Source of the DNA: Gammaproteobacteria bacterium
Lineage (GTDB): Bacteria > Pseudomonadota > Gammaproteobacteria > Pseudomonadales > Azotimanducaceae
Assembly (NCBI GenBank): GCA_030430515.1
Contig: JAUIKX010000036.1
Span: 1-15,711, forward strand
Direction: 5' to 3'
Length of the DNA: 15,711 nt
Positions 7,135 to 15,281 of the stretch are shown piece after piece. Numbering within the stretch: position 1 is the first letter of the stretch; every line of letters starts with the position of its first letter. The notes beneath the pieces were generated by a model. That model was not told where the DNA came from. It did not search any database and saw only the letters and a program-made list of their open reading frames with translations. Made by a program: the position numbers and the translations under genes.

Positions 7135-9759
7135 ATGGAAACCAGCGCACCTGCAGAGTTCAAATACCTCGCCACACCATTGCGCGAGGACGTTCGGCTT
7201 CTCGGCAATCTGCTGGGCAAAGTCATTGCCAACGACCGGGGCGAAGCATTCGTCGAGCGGATCGAGACCGTTCGCGCCCTGGCGAAAGAGGCCCGGGCAG
7301 GCGCCAAAGACGGCTGGCAGCGACTGTCAGACTTTCTGGCGGACATTCCAGCGGAGGAGATGGTCGCGGTGGCGCGAGCGTTCAACCAGTTCCTGAATCT
7401 CGCCAATATCGCCGAACAGCATCATCTGACACGGCCGCAGCGCGACCAGTCACTGGCACTGGAGCTACCCGACGATCCCAGGCTTGCTGAGACTCTGTCG
7501 GAACTGAACATCGAACTCGTGCTCACGGCGCATCCGACCGAAGTACTTCGCCGAACACTCATCCAGAAGTACGACCGCCTGGCGGATACGCTGTCAGAGC
7601 ACGATCGCTGCCAGGCGCTGAAGGAAGACGCGGCGCCGGTGCTGGCCCGGCTGGAGCGGCTGATTGCGGAAGCCTGGCACACCAACGAGATCCGCCAGGA
7701 ACGCCCTCGTCCGCAGGACGAGGCCCGCTGGGGGTTTGCCGTGCTGGAGAACTCCATCTGGGAGGCACTGCCGAGAGTTCTGCGCGAACTGGATCATGCG
7801 CTGGGAGAAAAAGGGCTGCTGCCGCTGGCAACCGATATTGCGCCCATACGTTTTGCCACGTGGATGGGCGGCGATCGCGATGGCAATCCCAACGTCACCG
7901 CCACGGTCACCAGTGAAGTACTCATGCTCGCCCGCTGGATGTCTGCCGATCTTTTTGTACGCGACATCGATGCACTGGCTGGCGCGCTGTCGATGAGCGA
8001 TTGCAACGAAGCGCTGCGCGCCCTCGCCGGTGATGCCGCCGAGCCGTACCGGGAAGTGCTGAAAACCGTGCGCGACCGTCTGCTGCGCACCCGTACCTGG
8101 GCCGCGGAACTGGACCCCACGCCGCCAGCAGACCCACTGGAGATTTTCTACACCACCGACGACCTGCGTGCGCCGCTGGAGACCTGCTATCGCTCTCTGA
8201 TCGATTGCGGTCTTGGCAGCATCGCCAACGGGCCGCTGCTGGACACTCTGCGACGCGCCGCCGCTTTTGGTGTGCATCTGGTGCGCCTGGACGTGCGCCA
8301 GGATGCAGAACGCCACACCCAGGTGCTCGACGAACTCACCCGCTACCTGGGCATCGGAGAAAACGGCAGCAGCTACGCCGACTGGAGCGAGGAGGCGCGC
8401 CAGAAGTTTCTGATCAGCGAGCTCGAAAGTCGACGCCCCCTCTTTCCGAGCGACTGGCCGATGAGCGAGGACAGCGCCGAAGTGCTCGACACCTGCAGGG
8501 TTATCGCCGACGAAGGTGGCGACGGCATCGCCCAGTACGTGATTTCAATGGCCTACGAACCCAGCGACGTGCTGTCGGTGATTCTGCTGCTCAAGGCCTG
8601 CGGCATGAAGCGCGCGCTGCCCATCGTGCCTCTGTTCGAAACGCTGGATGCATTGAACGGCGCCGCGGCCAGTATCGATGCGCTGCTCAACGTACCGTGG
8701 TACCGGGATTATGTGCAGAACTACCAGCAGGTAATGATCGGCTACTCCGACTCCGCAAAGGACGCGGGTCAGCTGACTGCCGCCTGGGCACAGTATCGTG
8801 CGCGGGAATCCCTGGTACAGGTAGCCGAGACACACGGCGTGAGACTCGTACTGTTTCACGGCCGCGGCGGCGCCGTAGGCCGGGGCGGCGGACCAGCGCA
8901 GGCCGCCATCCGCTCGCAACCGCCAGGATCAGTTGCCGGCTCTTTCCGGGTGACGGAACAGGGCGAAATGATCCGCTGGAAGCTCGGCGAGCCGGCACTT
9001 GCCACCCAGACGCTGCGCCGATATCTCTCCGCGACACTCGAAGCGACCCTGTCGCCACCGGCCTCTCCCGAACAGGCCTGGCGCGACCGCATGACGAGCC
9101 TCGCGGGAACATCACTGAACGCGTATCGGGCACTGGTGCGGGAAGACGAGTCGTTCGTCGACCTGTTTCGCACCCTCACACCGGAGCAGGAGCTTGGCAT
9201 CTTATCGCTTGGCAGCCGTCCGGCCAGACGCCATGCCGTGCCGGGCATCGGCAGCCTGCGCGCCATACCCTGGGTATTTGCCTGGACGCAAGTTCGCGTC
9301 ATGCTTCCGGCCTGGCTCGGCACAGACAAGGCGCTGCACGAGGCCTTGCAACAGGGGCAGATAGAAGAACTGCGGCAGATGCTCGAATGGCCGTTCTTCC
9401 GTATGCAGATCGACATGCTGGAGATGGTGCTCTCAAAGACCGACCCGGTACTCGTGCGCTACTACGCCAAACGGTTGACAACGCCTGAACAGCAACAAAC
9501 TGTCGCCAGACTCCGCGACCGCCTCGCAGAACTCAGCAGAGATGTGCTCGAACTCACCGGCCAACCAGACCTGTTATCTCACGAGCCGGAACTGGCCGAA
9601 TCGCTGATTGTGCGCAACACCTACCTCGACCCGCTGCATCTGCTGCAGGCGGAACTGCTGCATCGGCACCGCAATGCATCAGACGACGGCGAACTTGTTG
9701 AGCAAGGGCTTCAGGTGACCATGGCGGGCATTTCGAGCGGACTGAGGAATACAGGCTGA
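7135..9759 (+). CDS. ppc: Phosphoenolpyruvate carboxylase
   Basis: Anaplerotic enzyme making oxaloacetate from PEP and bicarbonate; 874 aa, close to the 883 of E. coli. Signatures are all present: LTAHPTE with catalytic H133, GGDRDGNP at 245-252, YSDSAKDAG at 537-545 with K542, and the mobile loop FHGRGGAVGRGGGP with H575, R577 and R583. The C-terminus ends in SSGLRNTG. By alignment with the E. coli enzyme, R583 and N872 correspond to aspartate-inhibitor contacts (E. coli R587 and N881), so feedback inhibition by aspartate is likely kept. The ATG at 7135 has GAGG three bases upstream, tighter than usual. It may be co-transcribed with the SDR gene 40 bases upstream. No intrinsic terminator is visible after the stop. 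Confidence 0.98.
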   Translation: METSAPAEFKYLATPLREDVRLLGNLLGKVIANDRGEAFVERIETVRALAKEARAGAKDGWQRLSDFLADIPAEEMVAVARAFNQFLNLANIAEQHHLTRPQRDQSLALELPDDPRLAETLSELNIELVLTAHPTEVLRRTLIQKYDRLADTLSEHDRCQALKEDAAPVLARLERLIAEAWHTNEIRQERPRPQDEARWGFAVLENSIWEALPRVLRELDHALGEKGLLPLATDIAPIRFATWMGGDRDGNPNVTATVTSEVLMLARWMSADLFVRDIDALAGALSMSDCNEALRALAGDAAEPYREVLKTVRDRLLRTRTWAAELDPTPPADPLEIFYTTDDLRAPLETCYRSLIDCGLGSIANGPLLDTLRRAAAFGVHLVRLDVRQDAERHTQVLDELTRYLGIGENGSSYADWSEEARQKFLISELESRRPLFPSDWPMSEDSAEVLDTCRVIADEGGDGIAQYVISMAYEPSDVLSVILLLKACGMKRALPIVPLFETLDALNGAAASIDALLNVPWYRDYVQNYQQVMIGYSDSAKDAGQLTAAWAQYRARESLVQVAETHGVRLVLFHGRGGAVGRGGGPAQAAIRSQPPGSVAGSFRVTEQGEMIRWKLGEPALATQTLRRYLSATLEATLSPPASPEQAWRDRMTSLAGTSLNAYRALVREDESFVDLFRTLTPEQELGILSLGSRPARRHAVPGIGSLRAIPWVFAWTQVRVMLPAWLGTDKALHEALQQGQIEELRQMLEWPFFRMQIDMLEMVLSKTDPVLVRYYAKRLTTPEQQQTVARLRDRLAELSRDVLELTGQPDLLSHEPELAESLIVRNTYLDPLHLLQAELLHRHRNASDDGELVEQGLQVTMAGISSGLRNTG

Positions 9760-9875
9760 GCAACCCTCCTAAGGTCTTCTGATCGAACCGGACAGATTAC
9801 GTGGTGGGAAACCGAACAACTAGCGTGTTATCTGCATTCCGATAGAAGGCTCATGCCCAATGGAGCACGCCGGGG

Positions 9876-9881
9876 TATAAT
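9876..9881 (+). promoter_or_regulatory. -10 element for the amidase gene
   Basis: A perfect TATAAT that would start transcription near 9888, about 28 bases before the amidase ATG. The -35 region is poor. An earlier in-frame ATG at 9853 would lie upstream of this transcription start, which supports the later start. The rest of the 156-base gap after ppc (9760-9915) shows no gene and no terminator. Confidence 0.5.
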
Positions 9882-9915
9882 GCGCGCAGCGATCGGCTCA
9901 GGGAGGGTGGGATTG

Positions 9916-11331
9916 ATGCGCTTTGAAGAATATACGTCTTACGACGCACTTGGGCTCGCGGCCCTGATTGCCAGCGGCGACGTGTCCGCCGCGGAAGTGG
10001 AAGCCTGCGCACGGCAAGCCATTGAAGACAAAAATCCCGCACTGAACGCAGTGCTCGCCACGGTGCAGAACCAACCCTACGATGAGGATAAGCCTTTCAG
10101 CGGCGTGCCATTCCTTATCAAGGAACTGGTTCTGCATGCGGCTGGCGCGCCGTGCCGTGGGGGCTCACGCGCCATTCCCAACATACCTCAGGACGCCGAC
10201 AGTAGCCTCATGCAGCGCTTCCGAGCCGCCGGACTACATCTTATTGGAACGACACAGACGCCAGAGGCCGGTTATAACGCCACTACAGAAACGGTCGCCT
10301 TTGGCCCAGTGCACAACCCCTGGAAAACGGGACATAGCGCGGGGGGCTCGAGTGGCGGTTCGGGCGCTGCTGTTGCTGCCGGTATTGTGCCTCTGGCACA
10401 TGCCAATGATGGCGGCGGATCTATTCGTGTGCCCGCGTCCTGCAATGGCCTGGTGGGGCTGAAACCGACCCGCGACCGCATACCCACGGGACCCGATATG
10501 AGCGACCCGTTGTTTGCACACGCGATTGAGTTTGCGGTCACGCGCAGTGTGCGTGATAGTGCGGCGCTACTCGATCTGGTCGCAGGCCCGGATAGCGGCG
10601 CGCCGCATATCATCGCACCACCGAGCCTGCCATTTGCAGACGCCGCGGCCCGAGACCCCGGCAAACTAAAGATCGCATACGAACCGGGGTCGATGCTGGG
10701 CACGCCGATCCACGACGAGAATGCCGCAGCCGCGGCCAACGCTGCAACGCTCCTGTCCGAACTCGGACATACAGTGATCGAATCTCCCGTGAAAATCGAT
10801 TTCGATGAATTTGCCCAGCACATCAACGTGATCTGGTGCGCGTTCAATGCCTTCTTCGTGGAACAGACTTGTGCCGCAACAGGATGCGCACCGGATGTTG
10901 ATCACTTCGAGGCCGTGACGTTGACGACTGCCGAGTTTGGCGCAGCATGCAACGCAACGACGCTTCTTACGGCGCTCGACTACGTAAATCGCCTGACCCG
11001 TGAGACCGCGGCAGCTTTCAGTGACTTTGATGTCTTGATGAGCAGTACGCTGGGTTCGCCACCGCCCGCGCATGGGGTGCTCGATCAGAACAATGCTGAA
11101 ATTTCAGCGATCGACTGGACCCGTCAGACCTTTCGCTATGCTACCAACACCCCCCTTGCGAATAGCACGGGCCAGCCGGCGATCAGTCTGCCCATGCATT
11201 GGAGCCAGGACGGTCTGCCAATAGGGGTGCAACTCATGGGTGGTATGGGTCAGGAAGGGCAGCTGCTAGCCCTCGCCAGCCAACTGGAAGAGGCACACGG
11301 CTGGCAAGCAAAGCAACGCGCACTTTTCTAG
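9916..11331 (+). CDS. Amidase signature family hydrolase, NylA-like
   Basis: Ser-cisSer-Lys hydrolase of 471 aa. The catalytic lysine is K69 (GVPFLIKEL), the bridging cis-serine S145 in SAGGSSGGS, and the nucleophile S169 in DGGGSIRVPA. The 24-residue spacing between S145 and S169 equals that of fatty acid amide hydrolase. Flanking motifs (TQTPE, NPW, SCNGLVGLKPT, C-terminal GQPAISLP and GVQLMGG) resemble 6-aminohexanoate-cyclic-dimer hydrolase (NylA) more than GatA, and no gatB or gatC is nearby, so a tRNA amidotransferase role is unlikely. There is no signal peptide with this start, so it is cytoplasmic. The ATG at 9916 has GGGAGGG roughly ten bases upstream; the longer reading from 9853 adds a non-family tail. 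The substrate could be a cyclic or linear amide and is not predictable. Confidence 0.92.
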   Translation: MRFEEYTSYDALGLAALIASGDVSAAEVEACARQAIEDKNPALNAVLATVQNQPYDEDKPFSGVPFLIKELVLHAAGAPCRGGSRAIPNIPQDADSSLMQRFRAAGLHLIGTTQTPEAGYNATTETVAFGPVHNPWKTGHSAGGSSGGSGAAVAAGIVPLAHANDGGGSIRVPASCNGLVGLKPTRDRIPTGPDMSDPLFAHAIEFAVTRSVRDSAALLDLVAGPDSGAPHIIAPPSLPFADAAARDPGKLKIAYEPGSMLGTPIHDENAAAAANAATLLSELGHTVIESPVKIDFDEFAQHINVIWCAFNAFFVEQTCAATGCAPDVDHFEAVTLTTAEFGAACNATTLLTALDYVNRLTRETAAAFSDFDVLMSSTLGSPPPAHGVLDQNNAEISAIDWTRQTFRYATNTPLANSTGQPAISLPMHWSQDGLPIGVQLMGGMGQEGQLLALASQLEEAHGWQAKQRALF

Positions 11332-11478
11332 CTTTAGCTGCAGCGTTGTTCCCGACGGCATTGCCGACGGCTCCAAACCAGAGCGCGCCCAACACGTGCC
11401 CGATTAAAGGAACCCGTTCTGGTTCAGAACCGACCGATTCAACTGATGTCAGTGATCAGTCGATTCACGCCTGAATAA
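11332..11478. other. Intergenic region between convergent genes
   Basis: This 147-base region lies between the converging amidase and oxidoreductase genes. It holds no credible gene. It contains GAACC-N6-GGTTC (11410-11425) and ACTGAT-N7-ATCAGT (11442-11460), the latter flanked by two copies of CGATTCA, but no stem is followed by a T-tract in either direction, so no intrinsic terminator is supported. Confidence 0.5.
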
Positions 11479-12363
11479 TCACCCCTGGCAAATCGCCTCC
11501 AGGCACTCCCAATGCAGCTCGCCGATCTGGCCGTTGGGGTTCACAGGCTGAACGCACACATGGCTGGCGCCAGCATCGAAGTGTTCCTGAACGCGCGCCT
11601 TGATGGCATCGGCATTGCCCCACGCGAACGTTGCATCGATGAACCGGTCGCTGAGGGTGTCGATGTCTTTTTCGCTGAGGCCCATGCGCAGCCAGTTGTT
11701 GCGATAGTTTGGCAGCGGCTGGTACCGCTCAGCGACCGGCTTCGCAAGTTCGCGAGCCTTGCGCGGATCGGTTTCCATGATCACCTTCTGCTCCACGCAG
11801 AGCATCGGTTCCGGACCGAGGATGTCGCGAGCCATACGCGTGTGATCCGGCGAGGAGAAATACGGATGAGCGCCCTGACATTCAGATGCGGCCAGCTCCA
11901 GCATCTTCGGCCCCAACGCGGCGATGACCGTTGGCGGGCTCACGTCACCCGTGACGGCAGCGTAGGGTGCTTCGGCCATCTTGTTGAGGTAGGAACGCAT
12001 GGTGGCTACGGGCGGCCCGTACTCCAGCCCACGCACGCCTTCCACGAGCGGTTTGTGCGAAACGCCCATGCCCAGCAGGAAGCGGCCGCCAGACTGCTCA
12101 GCCAATGTGAGCTGCGCGGCCTTGGTAACGCCCGGCTCCCGGTTGTAGATATTCATGATGCCGGTGGCCACGTTGAGACGGGACGTGTTGGCCAGCAGCC
12201 ACGATGCCACGGCCACCGGGTTTTTGCCGATAGACTCCGGAATCCACAGCGTGCCGTAACCCAGGGCTTCGATCCGTTTCGCGGCTTGCGCAGCATCCGC
12301 GGACGACAGCGTGTCGAAAAAATACCAGACGCCCAGCTTACCTGTTTCCACAACGGCCTCCAT
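11479..12363 (-). CDS. Luciferase-like (LLM class) oxidoreductase, possibly F420-dependent
   Basis: 294 aa TIM-barrel flavin or deazaflavin oxidoreductase. The sequence fits the family described as probable F420-dependent oxidoreductases of the MSMEG_4141 type (TIGR03620): N-terminal LGVWYFFDTLS, GYGTLWIPES at about 34-43, the central GGRFLLGMGVSHKP, then the AALGPKMLELAA stretch and a C-terminal barrel strand ASHVCVQPV. Family members in actinobacteria are thought to use coenzyme F420; in a proteobacterium FMN is an alternative, and no F420 biosynthesis gene lies in the window. The ATG at 12363 lacks a clear ribosome-binding site; a GTG four codons later is possible. It diverges from the lactonase gene across 84 bases that contain two strong dyads. 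Substrate unknown. Confidence 0.85.
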   Translation of the reverse strand: MEAVVETGKLGVWYFFDTLSSADAAQAAKRIEALGYGTLWIPESIGKNPVAVASWLLANTSRLNVATGIMNIYNREPGVTKAAQLTLAEQSGGRFLLGMGVSHKPLVEGVRGLEYGPPVATMRSYLNKMAEAPYAAVTGDVSPPTVIAALGPKMLELAASECQGAHPYFSSPDHTRMARDILGPEPMLCVEQKVIMETDPRKARELAKPVAERYQPLPNYRNNWLRMGLSEKDIDTLSDRFIDATFAWGNADAIKARVQEHFDAGASHVCVQPVNPNGQIGELHWECLEAICQG

Positions 12364-12373
12364 GACTCGAATC

Positions 12374-12418
12374 GTTCGGGTTCACAAGATACGATAACCC
12401 GAACATCGCTGCAGCGAT
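12374..12418. promoter_or_regulatory. Two adjacent dyads in a divergent promoter region
   Basis: GTTCGGGTT (12374-12382) and AACCCGAAC (12396-12404) form a perfect 9-bp inverted repeat with a 13-base spacer. It abuts a perfect 14-bp palindrome, ATCGCTGCAGCGAT (12405-12418). Together they fill more than half of the 84 bases between the divergent oxidoreductase and lactonase genes. A possible plus-strand -10 (TACGAT, 12390-12395) lies in the spacer of the first repeat. This layout suits one or two dimeric regulators controlling both genes. The regulator is not recognised. Confidence 0.5.
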
Positions 12419-12447
12419 CCGTCGATATCTGATTCCGGGGGGAAATC

Positions 12448-13569
12448 ATGAAAGCAAGCTTCAATACCGCACTGCTCTGCATCGCGCTCGTCTGCAGCGC
12501 CTGCACCGACAGTGAAACCGCTTCCACGCAGGAAGCCGCTTCGCCGCAACAGCCGCAGGTCGCCGAAGCGCTGCTGAGCTGCGAATCAACACCGGAGATG
12601 GCCGTTTTCTGCGGTTTCAAAAACCCGGAGGACCTGGTGCTTCTCCCCGACGGCAGTCAGCTGCTGGTGAGCGAAATGGGCGAATTCATGCTGGACAGCC
12701 CCGGCAAACTATCGCTTCTGGGCCTCACCACTGGCCAAGCTGGAAGTATCGATATCGATTGGCAACCTACCGGTGAAGGCGAACGCTCCCGGGGCGACCC
12801 CAACTGCCCAGCACCGGATGCCAAAATTTTCAGCCCGCACGGTATCGATCTGACCACCCTGGCAGACGGCAGCCACCAGCTGCTCGTTGTCAATCACGGC
12901 GGCCGCGAAGCTGTGGAGTTTTTCGAACTGAACGCCGCTGATGACGGTACCTGGTCGCTGGCCTGGCAGGGCTGCGCCATACCGCCCGGCGATCCCTTCA
13001 TCAACGATGTTGCAGGCACCACCGATGGCGAATTCTTCGTCACCCACATGTGGGACAAGAGCACGCCGTTCGAAGAGGTAGGCAGCAAGTTGCTCGCAGG
13101 TGAAAAGGTCGGCTGGGTCTGGCATTGGCAACCGCAATCCGGGTTCAGCAAAGTGCCCGGCTCCGATCAGATGATGCCCAACGGCATCGCCATCAATGCC
13201 GACAACACGAAACTGTTCGTCAACATCTACATGGGCAACAAGACCATCAAACTGGACCGGGCGACAGGGGCGTACGAGGGCGAGTTCGAAGTGCAGCAGC
13301 CGGACAACATCACGGTCGATGAAGACGGCAATCTATGGGTGGCGTCTCATAAGCACGACCCGCTCGGCCAGAACTGCTCAAACGTCACCGAAGGCCCCTG
13401 CCTGCTGCCTTATCAGATCGTCAGAGCCGATCCGGTAACGCTGGAAACAGATGTCGTACTGCACCAGGACGGGCCGCCCATGGGCTACGCCACCGTGGCA
13501 CTGAAGGTGGGCGAACGTATCTTCATGGGTTCAGCACATGGCGACAGAATCGTCAGCATCACCAGATAG
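12448..13569 (+). CDS. Paraoxonase/SMP-30-like calcium-dependent lactonase, probable lipoprotein
   Basis: 373 aa six-bladed beta-propeller hydrolase. Residues aligned with human PON1 keep the whole metal site: E61 (PON1 E53), N186 (N168), N245 (N224), D286 and N287 (D269, N270). They also keep the His dyad, H131 in PHGI and H150 in VVNH, whose 19-residue spacing equals H115-H134. Lactonase or arylesterase activity is therefore likely; the natural substrate is unknown. The N-terminus (residues 1-18) is a signal peptide ending at C19 in VCSAC, fitting lipoprotein processing, although cysteine at -3 of the lipobox is atypical. A low-complexity Ala/Gln/Glu linker follows to about residue 41. T20 and D21 after the cysteine do not decide the final membrane. 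GGGGGG lies five bases before the ATG. Confidence 0.85.
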   Translation: MKASFNTALLCIALVCSACTDSETASTQEAASPQQPQVAEALLSCESTPEMAVFCGFKNPEDLVLLPDGSQLLVSEMGEFMLDSPGKLSLLGLTTGQAGSIDIDWQPTGEGERSRGDPNCPAPDAKIFSPHGIDLTTLADGSHQLLVVNHGGREAVEFFELNAADDGTWSLAWQGCAIPPGDPFINDVAGTTDGEFFVTHMWDKSTPFEEVGSKLLAGEKVGWVWHWQPQSGFSKVPGSDQMMPNGIAINADNTKLFVNIYMGNKTIKLDRATGAYEGEFEVQQPDNITVDEDGNLWVASHKHDPLGQNCSNVTEGPCLLPYQIVRADPVTLETDVVLHQDGPPMGYATVALKVGERIFMGSAHGDRIVSITR

Positions 13570-13580
13570 AACCGGCGCAC

Positions 13581-13607
13581 TGAGGTTGTGACGCAGCTCA
13601 CACCTCA
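13581..13607 (+). promoter_or_regulatory. CRP (Vfr/CRP-family) binding site, alternatively a hairpin
   Basis: TGTGA (13587-13591), six bases, TCACA (13598-13602) is the exact CRP core consensus. Its centre at 13594.5 would be at -41.5, the class II position, for a start near 13636. A TAGTTT at 13624-13629, with the three best-conserved -10 bases, is correctly placed for that start. The repeat extends outward: TGAGGTTGTGA and TCACACCTCA pair over 10 bp with one bulged T, so a transcript from the lactonase gene 12 bases upstream would fold here. No T-tract follows, so an intrinsic terminator is less likely than a CRP site. Confidence 0.55.
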
Positions 13608-13636
13608 TGTGCATTCAGTATCCTAGTTTTAGGGGT

Positions 13637-13855
13637 ATGGATAAGCGCCACGACGATCCCAGCGATTTTCAGATACCCGAACGACGCCACAGTCGGATCA
13701 TCAACACCGACGACGGCTCGTGGTGGTTTCTGGCTAGAGAAGGCATGATGGGGCCGTTCGAGACCGTCGATCAGGCGATGTATTCCCTCGAGTCGTTCCT
13801 CGAGGTCGCCAAATGCGAATCCGGTCAGATCATCAACGAAGGCGCCATCGCCTGA
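13637..13855 (+). CDS. Small conserved protein with WWFLAREGMMGPF motif
   Basis: 72 aa from the chosen ATG. The core WWFLAREG..GPF at about 27-39, followed by a helix with A-SLE-FL, resembles short uncharacterised gammaproteobacterial proteins (I believe the DUF6316 group, not certain). In these a compact fold with a 'W(Y/F)F.TREG..GPF' signature is followed by an amphipathic helix. No membrane segment or signal peptide is present, so it is probably cytoplasmic. An in-frame ATG at 13607 would add ten residues but begins inside the CRP-site dyad with no ribosome-binding site. AGGGG lies only one base before the ATG at 13637, so if transcription starts near 13636 the message would be almost leaderless. 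Function unknown. Confidence 0.75.
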   Translation: MDKRHDDPSDFQIPERRHSRIINTDDGSWWFLAREGMMGPFETVDQAMYSLESFLEVAKCESGQIINEGAIA

Positions 13856-13977
13856 ACCTCGCGTCCCTGCGTTGGGACACCCTCTCCAGAATCGCCTCCG
13901 CTACCGGCATGAACGTGTATTCTTGAAGGGCGACCTCACGGTTGCGGCCTACTTTCCCCTGACTGCGGACCTTCCGG

Positions 13978-15228
13978 ATGGCAAACCACAAAGACGAACC
14001 CATTGATGGACCGGTCGGCCGGAAGCTCTGGTTGCGCGCCGATCGCGTGCTCCCTGGCGGCGGTATCTACTTCAGCCGCAGCGCGGACATGGCCGGGCGC
14101 GGTGTACTGCCGGGATTCATTGCGTCGGCGGAAGGTTGCCGGGTAACAGACGCGGACGGTCGCTCCTACATCGATTTTCTCTGCGCCAACGGCCCCAACA
14201 TTCTGGGCTACAACCATCCAGAGGTTGAGGCCGCCGTCAACGAACAGGCGCAGACGCTCACCAGCGCGAGCCTATTCCCGCCCACGCTCGTGGAGGTCGT
14301 GGAACGCCTCGTCGAGCGAAGCCCCGGAATGGCTTGGGGGGTTGTCTCCAAGAACGGATCGGAAGTCGTCAGTCTGGCCGGGCGGGTGGCCCGGCAGCAC
14401 ACCCAGCGACGGCTGCTACTGGCCTTTACCAGCGCCTACCATGGCAACGACCCGGAGCTGGCCTCGTCGCCGCATCCCGGCGTGCTTGCCGACCTGACAG
14501 GCGACGTGCTCCGCATACCCTGGAACGATGGACAGGCGGTGGAGGACACTTTTCGAGAACACGGCGAACAGATCGCTGCGGTACTTCTCAACCCGCTTGA
14601 CCAGAACCCACGGCAGAAGACGCGCAACGCGAACGCCGATTTCGTCGCTGCGATCGAAAGCGGCAGAGCTCACTACGGAAGCCTTCTGGCATTCGACGAC
14701 GTGCGCCACGGCTTCAGGCTGCACCCGTATGGATCGCACCATCTGCTCGGTATCGAGCCCGACCTCACCACGTACGGCAAAGCGCTCGGCAACGGCCATG
14801 CGATTTCAGCACTGCTCGGCACAGAGGCGCTGAGAAGGTCAGCGCGTCGCATTCTCTTCACTTCCACCTACATGTTCGAGGCGCCGCCAATGTGCGCCGC
14901 AATGAAAACCCTCGAGATTTACGATCGCGAGAACGTTTTCAACCGGATCTCCGATGCAGGTACGCGGCTTCGAACAGGCATTCTGGCCGCAGCGGACGCT
15001 GCCGGTCACACAATCAGCTACACCGGCCCGGATACCATGCCCACGCTTCTTTTCGAAGACGATGCTGAAGGCACCCGACAACAGAGGTTCGCGCGCGAAG
15101 CCGCCGAGCTCGGCGCGATTTTCCACCCCGCACTGAACTGGAACCTGTCGGCGGCACACGGTGACGCCGAAATCGACGAGGCCATCGCCATCGCCGCCGA
15201 AGCATTCAAGCGCACCCCGGGCGCCTGA
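13978..15228 (+). CDS. Class III PLP-dependent aminotransferase, GSA-aminomutase-like
   Basis: 416 aa fold-type I enzyme. K268 in TTYGKALGNG is the Schiff-base lysine and D240 in AFDDVRHGFR the residue pairing with the pyridine nitrogen. SKNGSEVVSLAGRVAR matches the phosphate-binding NGSE-type loop, and AFTSAYHG the ring-stacking aromatic motif. The general layout is that of glutamate-1-semialdehyde aminomutase relatives. Two usual motifs are changed: the DEV triplet is DDV, and the EP before the metal-like loop is NP (N205-P206). A housekeeping hemL is therefore unlikely and the substrate is unknown. The 122-base gap before it (13856-13977) holds no gene, only a short GTCCC-N6-GGGAC dyad (13863-13878). 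No strong ribosome-binding site precedes the ATG. Confidence 0.88.
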   Translation: MANHKDEPIDGPVGRKLWLRADRVLPGGGIYFSRSADMAGRGVLPGFIASAEGCRVTDADGRSYIDFLCANGPNILGYNHPEVEAAVNEQAQTLTSASLFPPTLVEVVERLVERSPGMAWGVVSKNGSEVVSLAGRVARQHTQRRLLLAFTSAYHGNDPELASSPHPGVLADLTGDVLRIPWNDGQAVEDTFREHGEQIAAVLLNPLDQNPRQKTRNANADFVAAIESGRAHYGSLLAFDDVRHGFRLHPYGSHHLLGIEPDLTTYGKALGNGHAISALLGTEALRRSARRILFTSTYMFEAPPMCAAMKTLEIYDRENVFNRISDAGTRLRTGILAAADAAGHTISYTGPDTMPTLLFEDDAEGTRQQRFAREAAELGAIFHPALNWNLSAAHGDAEIDEAIAIAAEAFKRTPGA

Positions 15229-15255
15229 AAAGCCTCACTCAGAACAGGTTATGAT
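15225..15255 (+). promoter_or_regulatory. Weak promoter candidate for the carboxylesterase gene
   Basis: TATGAT (15250-15255) matches 5 of 6 bases of the -10 consensus, and CTGAAA (15225-15230) 4 of 6 of the -35, but the spacer is 19 bases, longer than optimal. Transcription would start near 15262, about 20 bases before the ATG. The -35 overlaps the stop codon of the aminotransferase gene. Confidence 0.3.
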
Positions 15256-15281
15256 CGGCTGGAAACCACCGGCGCTCGTCC

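Noticed and set aside
8205..9488. 427-codon open frame inside ppc
   Set aside because: It is a shadow of the GC-rich ppc coding sequence in another frame, rich in Arg, Gly and Ala, with no domain.
11332..11478. Bidirectional terminator between the convergent amidase and oxidoreductase genes
   Set aside because: Short dyads exist but none has a run of T on either strand.
11512..12432. 306-codon plus-strand open frame opposite the luciferase-like oxidoreductase gene
   Set aside because: Composition is rich in His and Arg as expected for antisense of a GC-rich gene; the minus strand encodes a clear family protein.
13863..13878. GTCCC-N6-GGGAC as a terminator after the small REG..GPF gene
   Set aside because: Only five base pairs and no T-tract follows.
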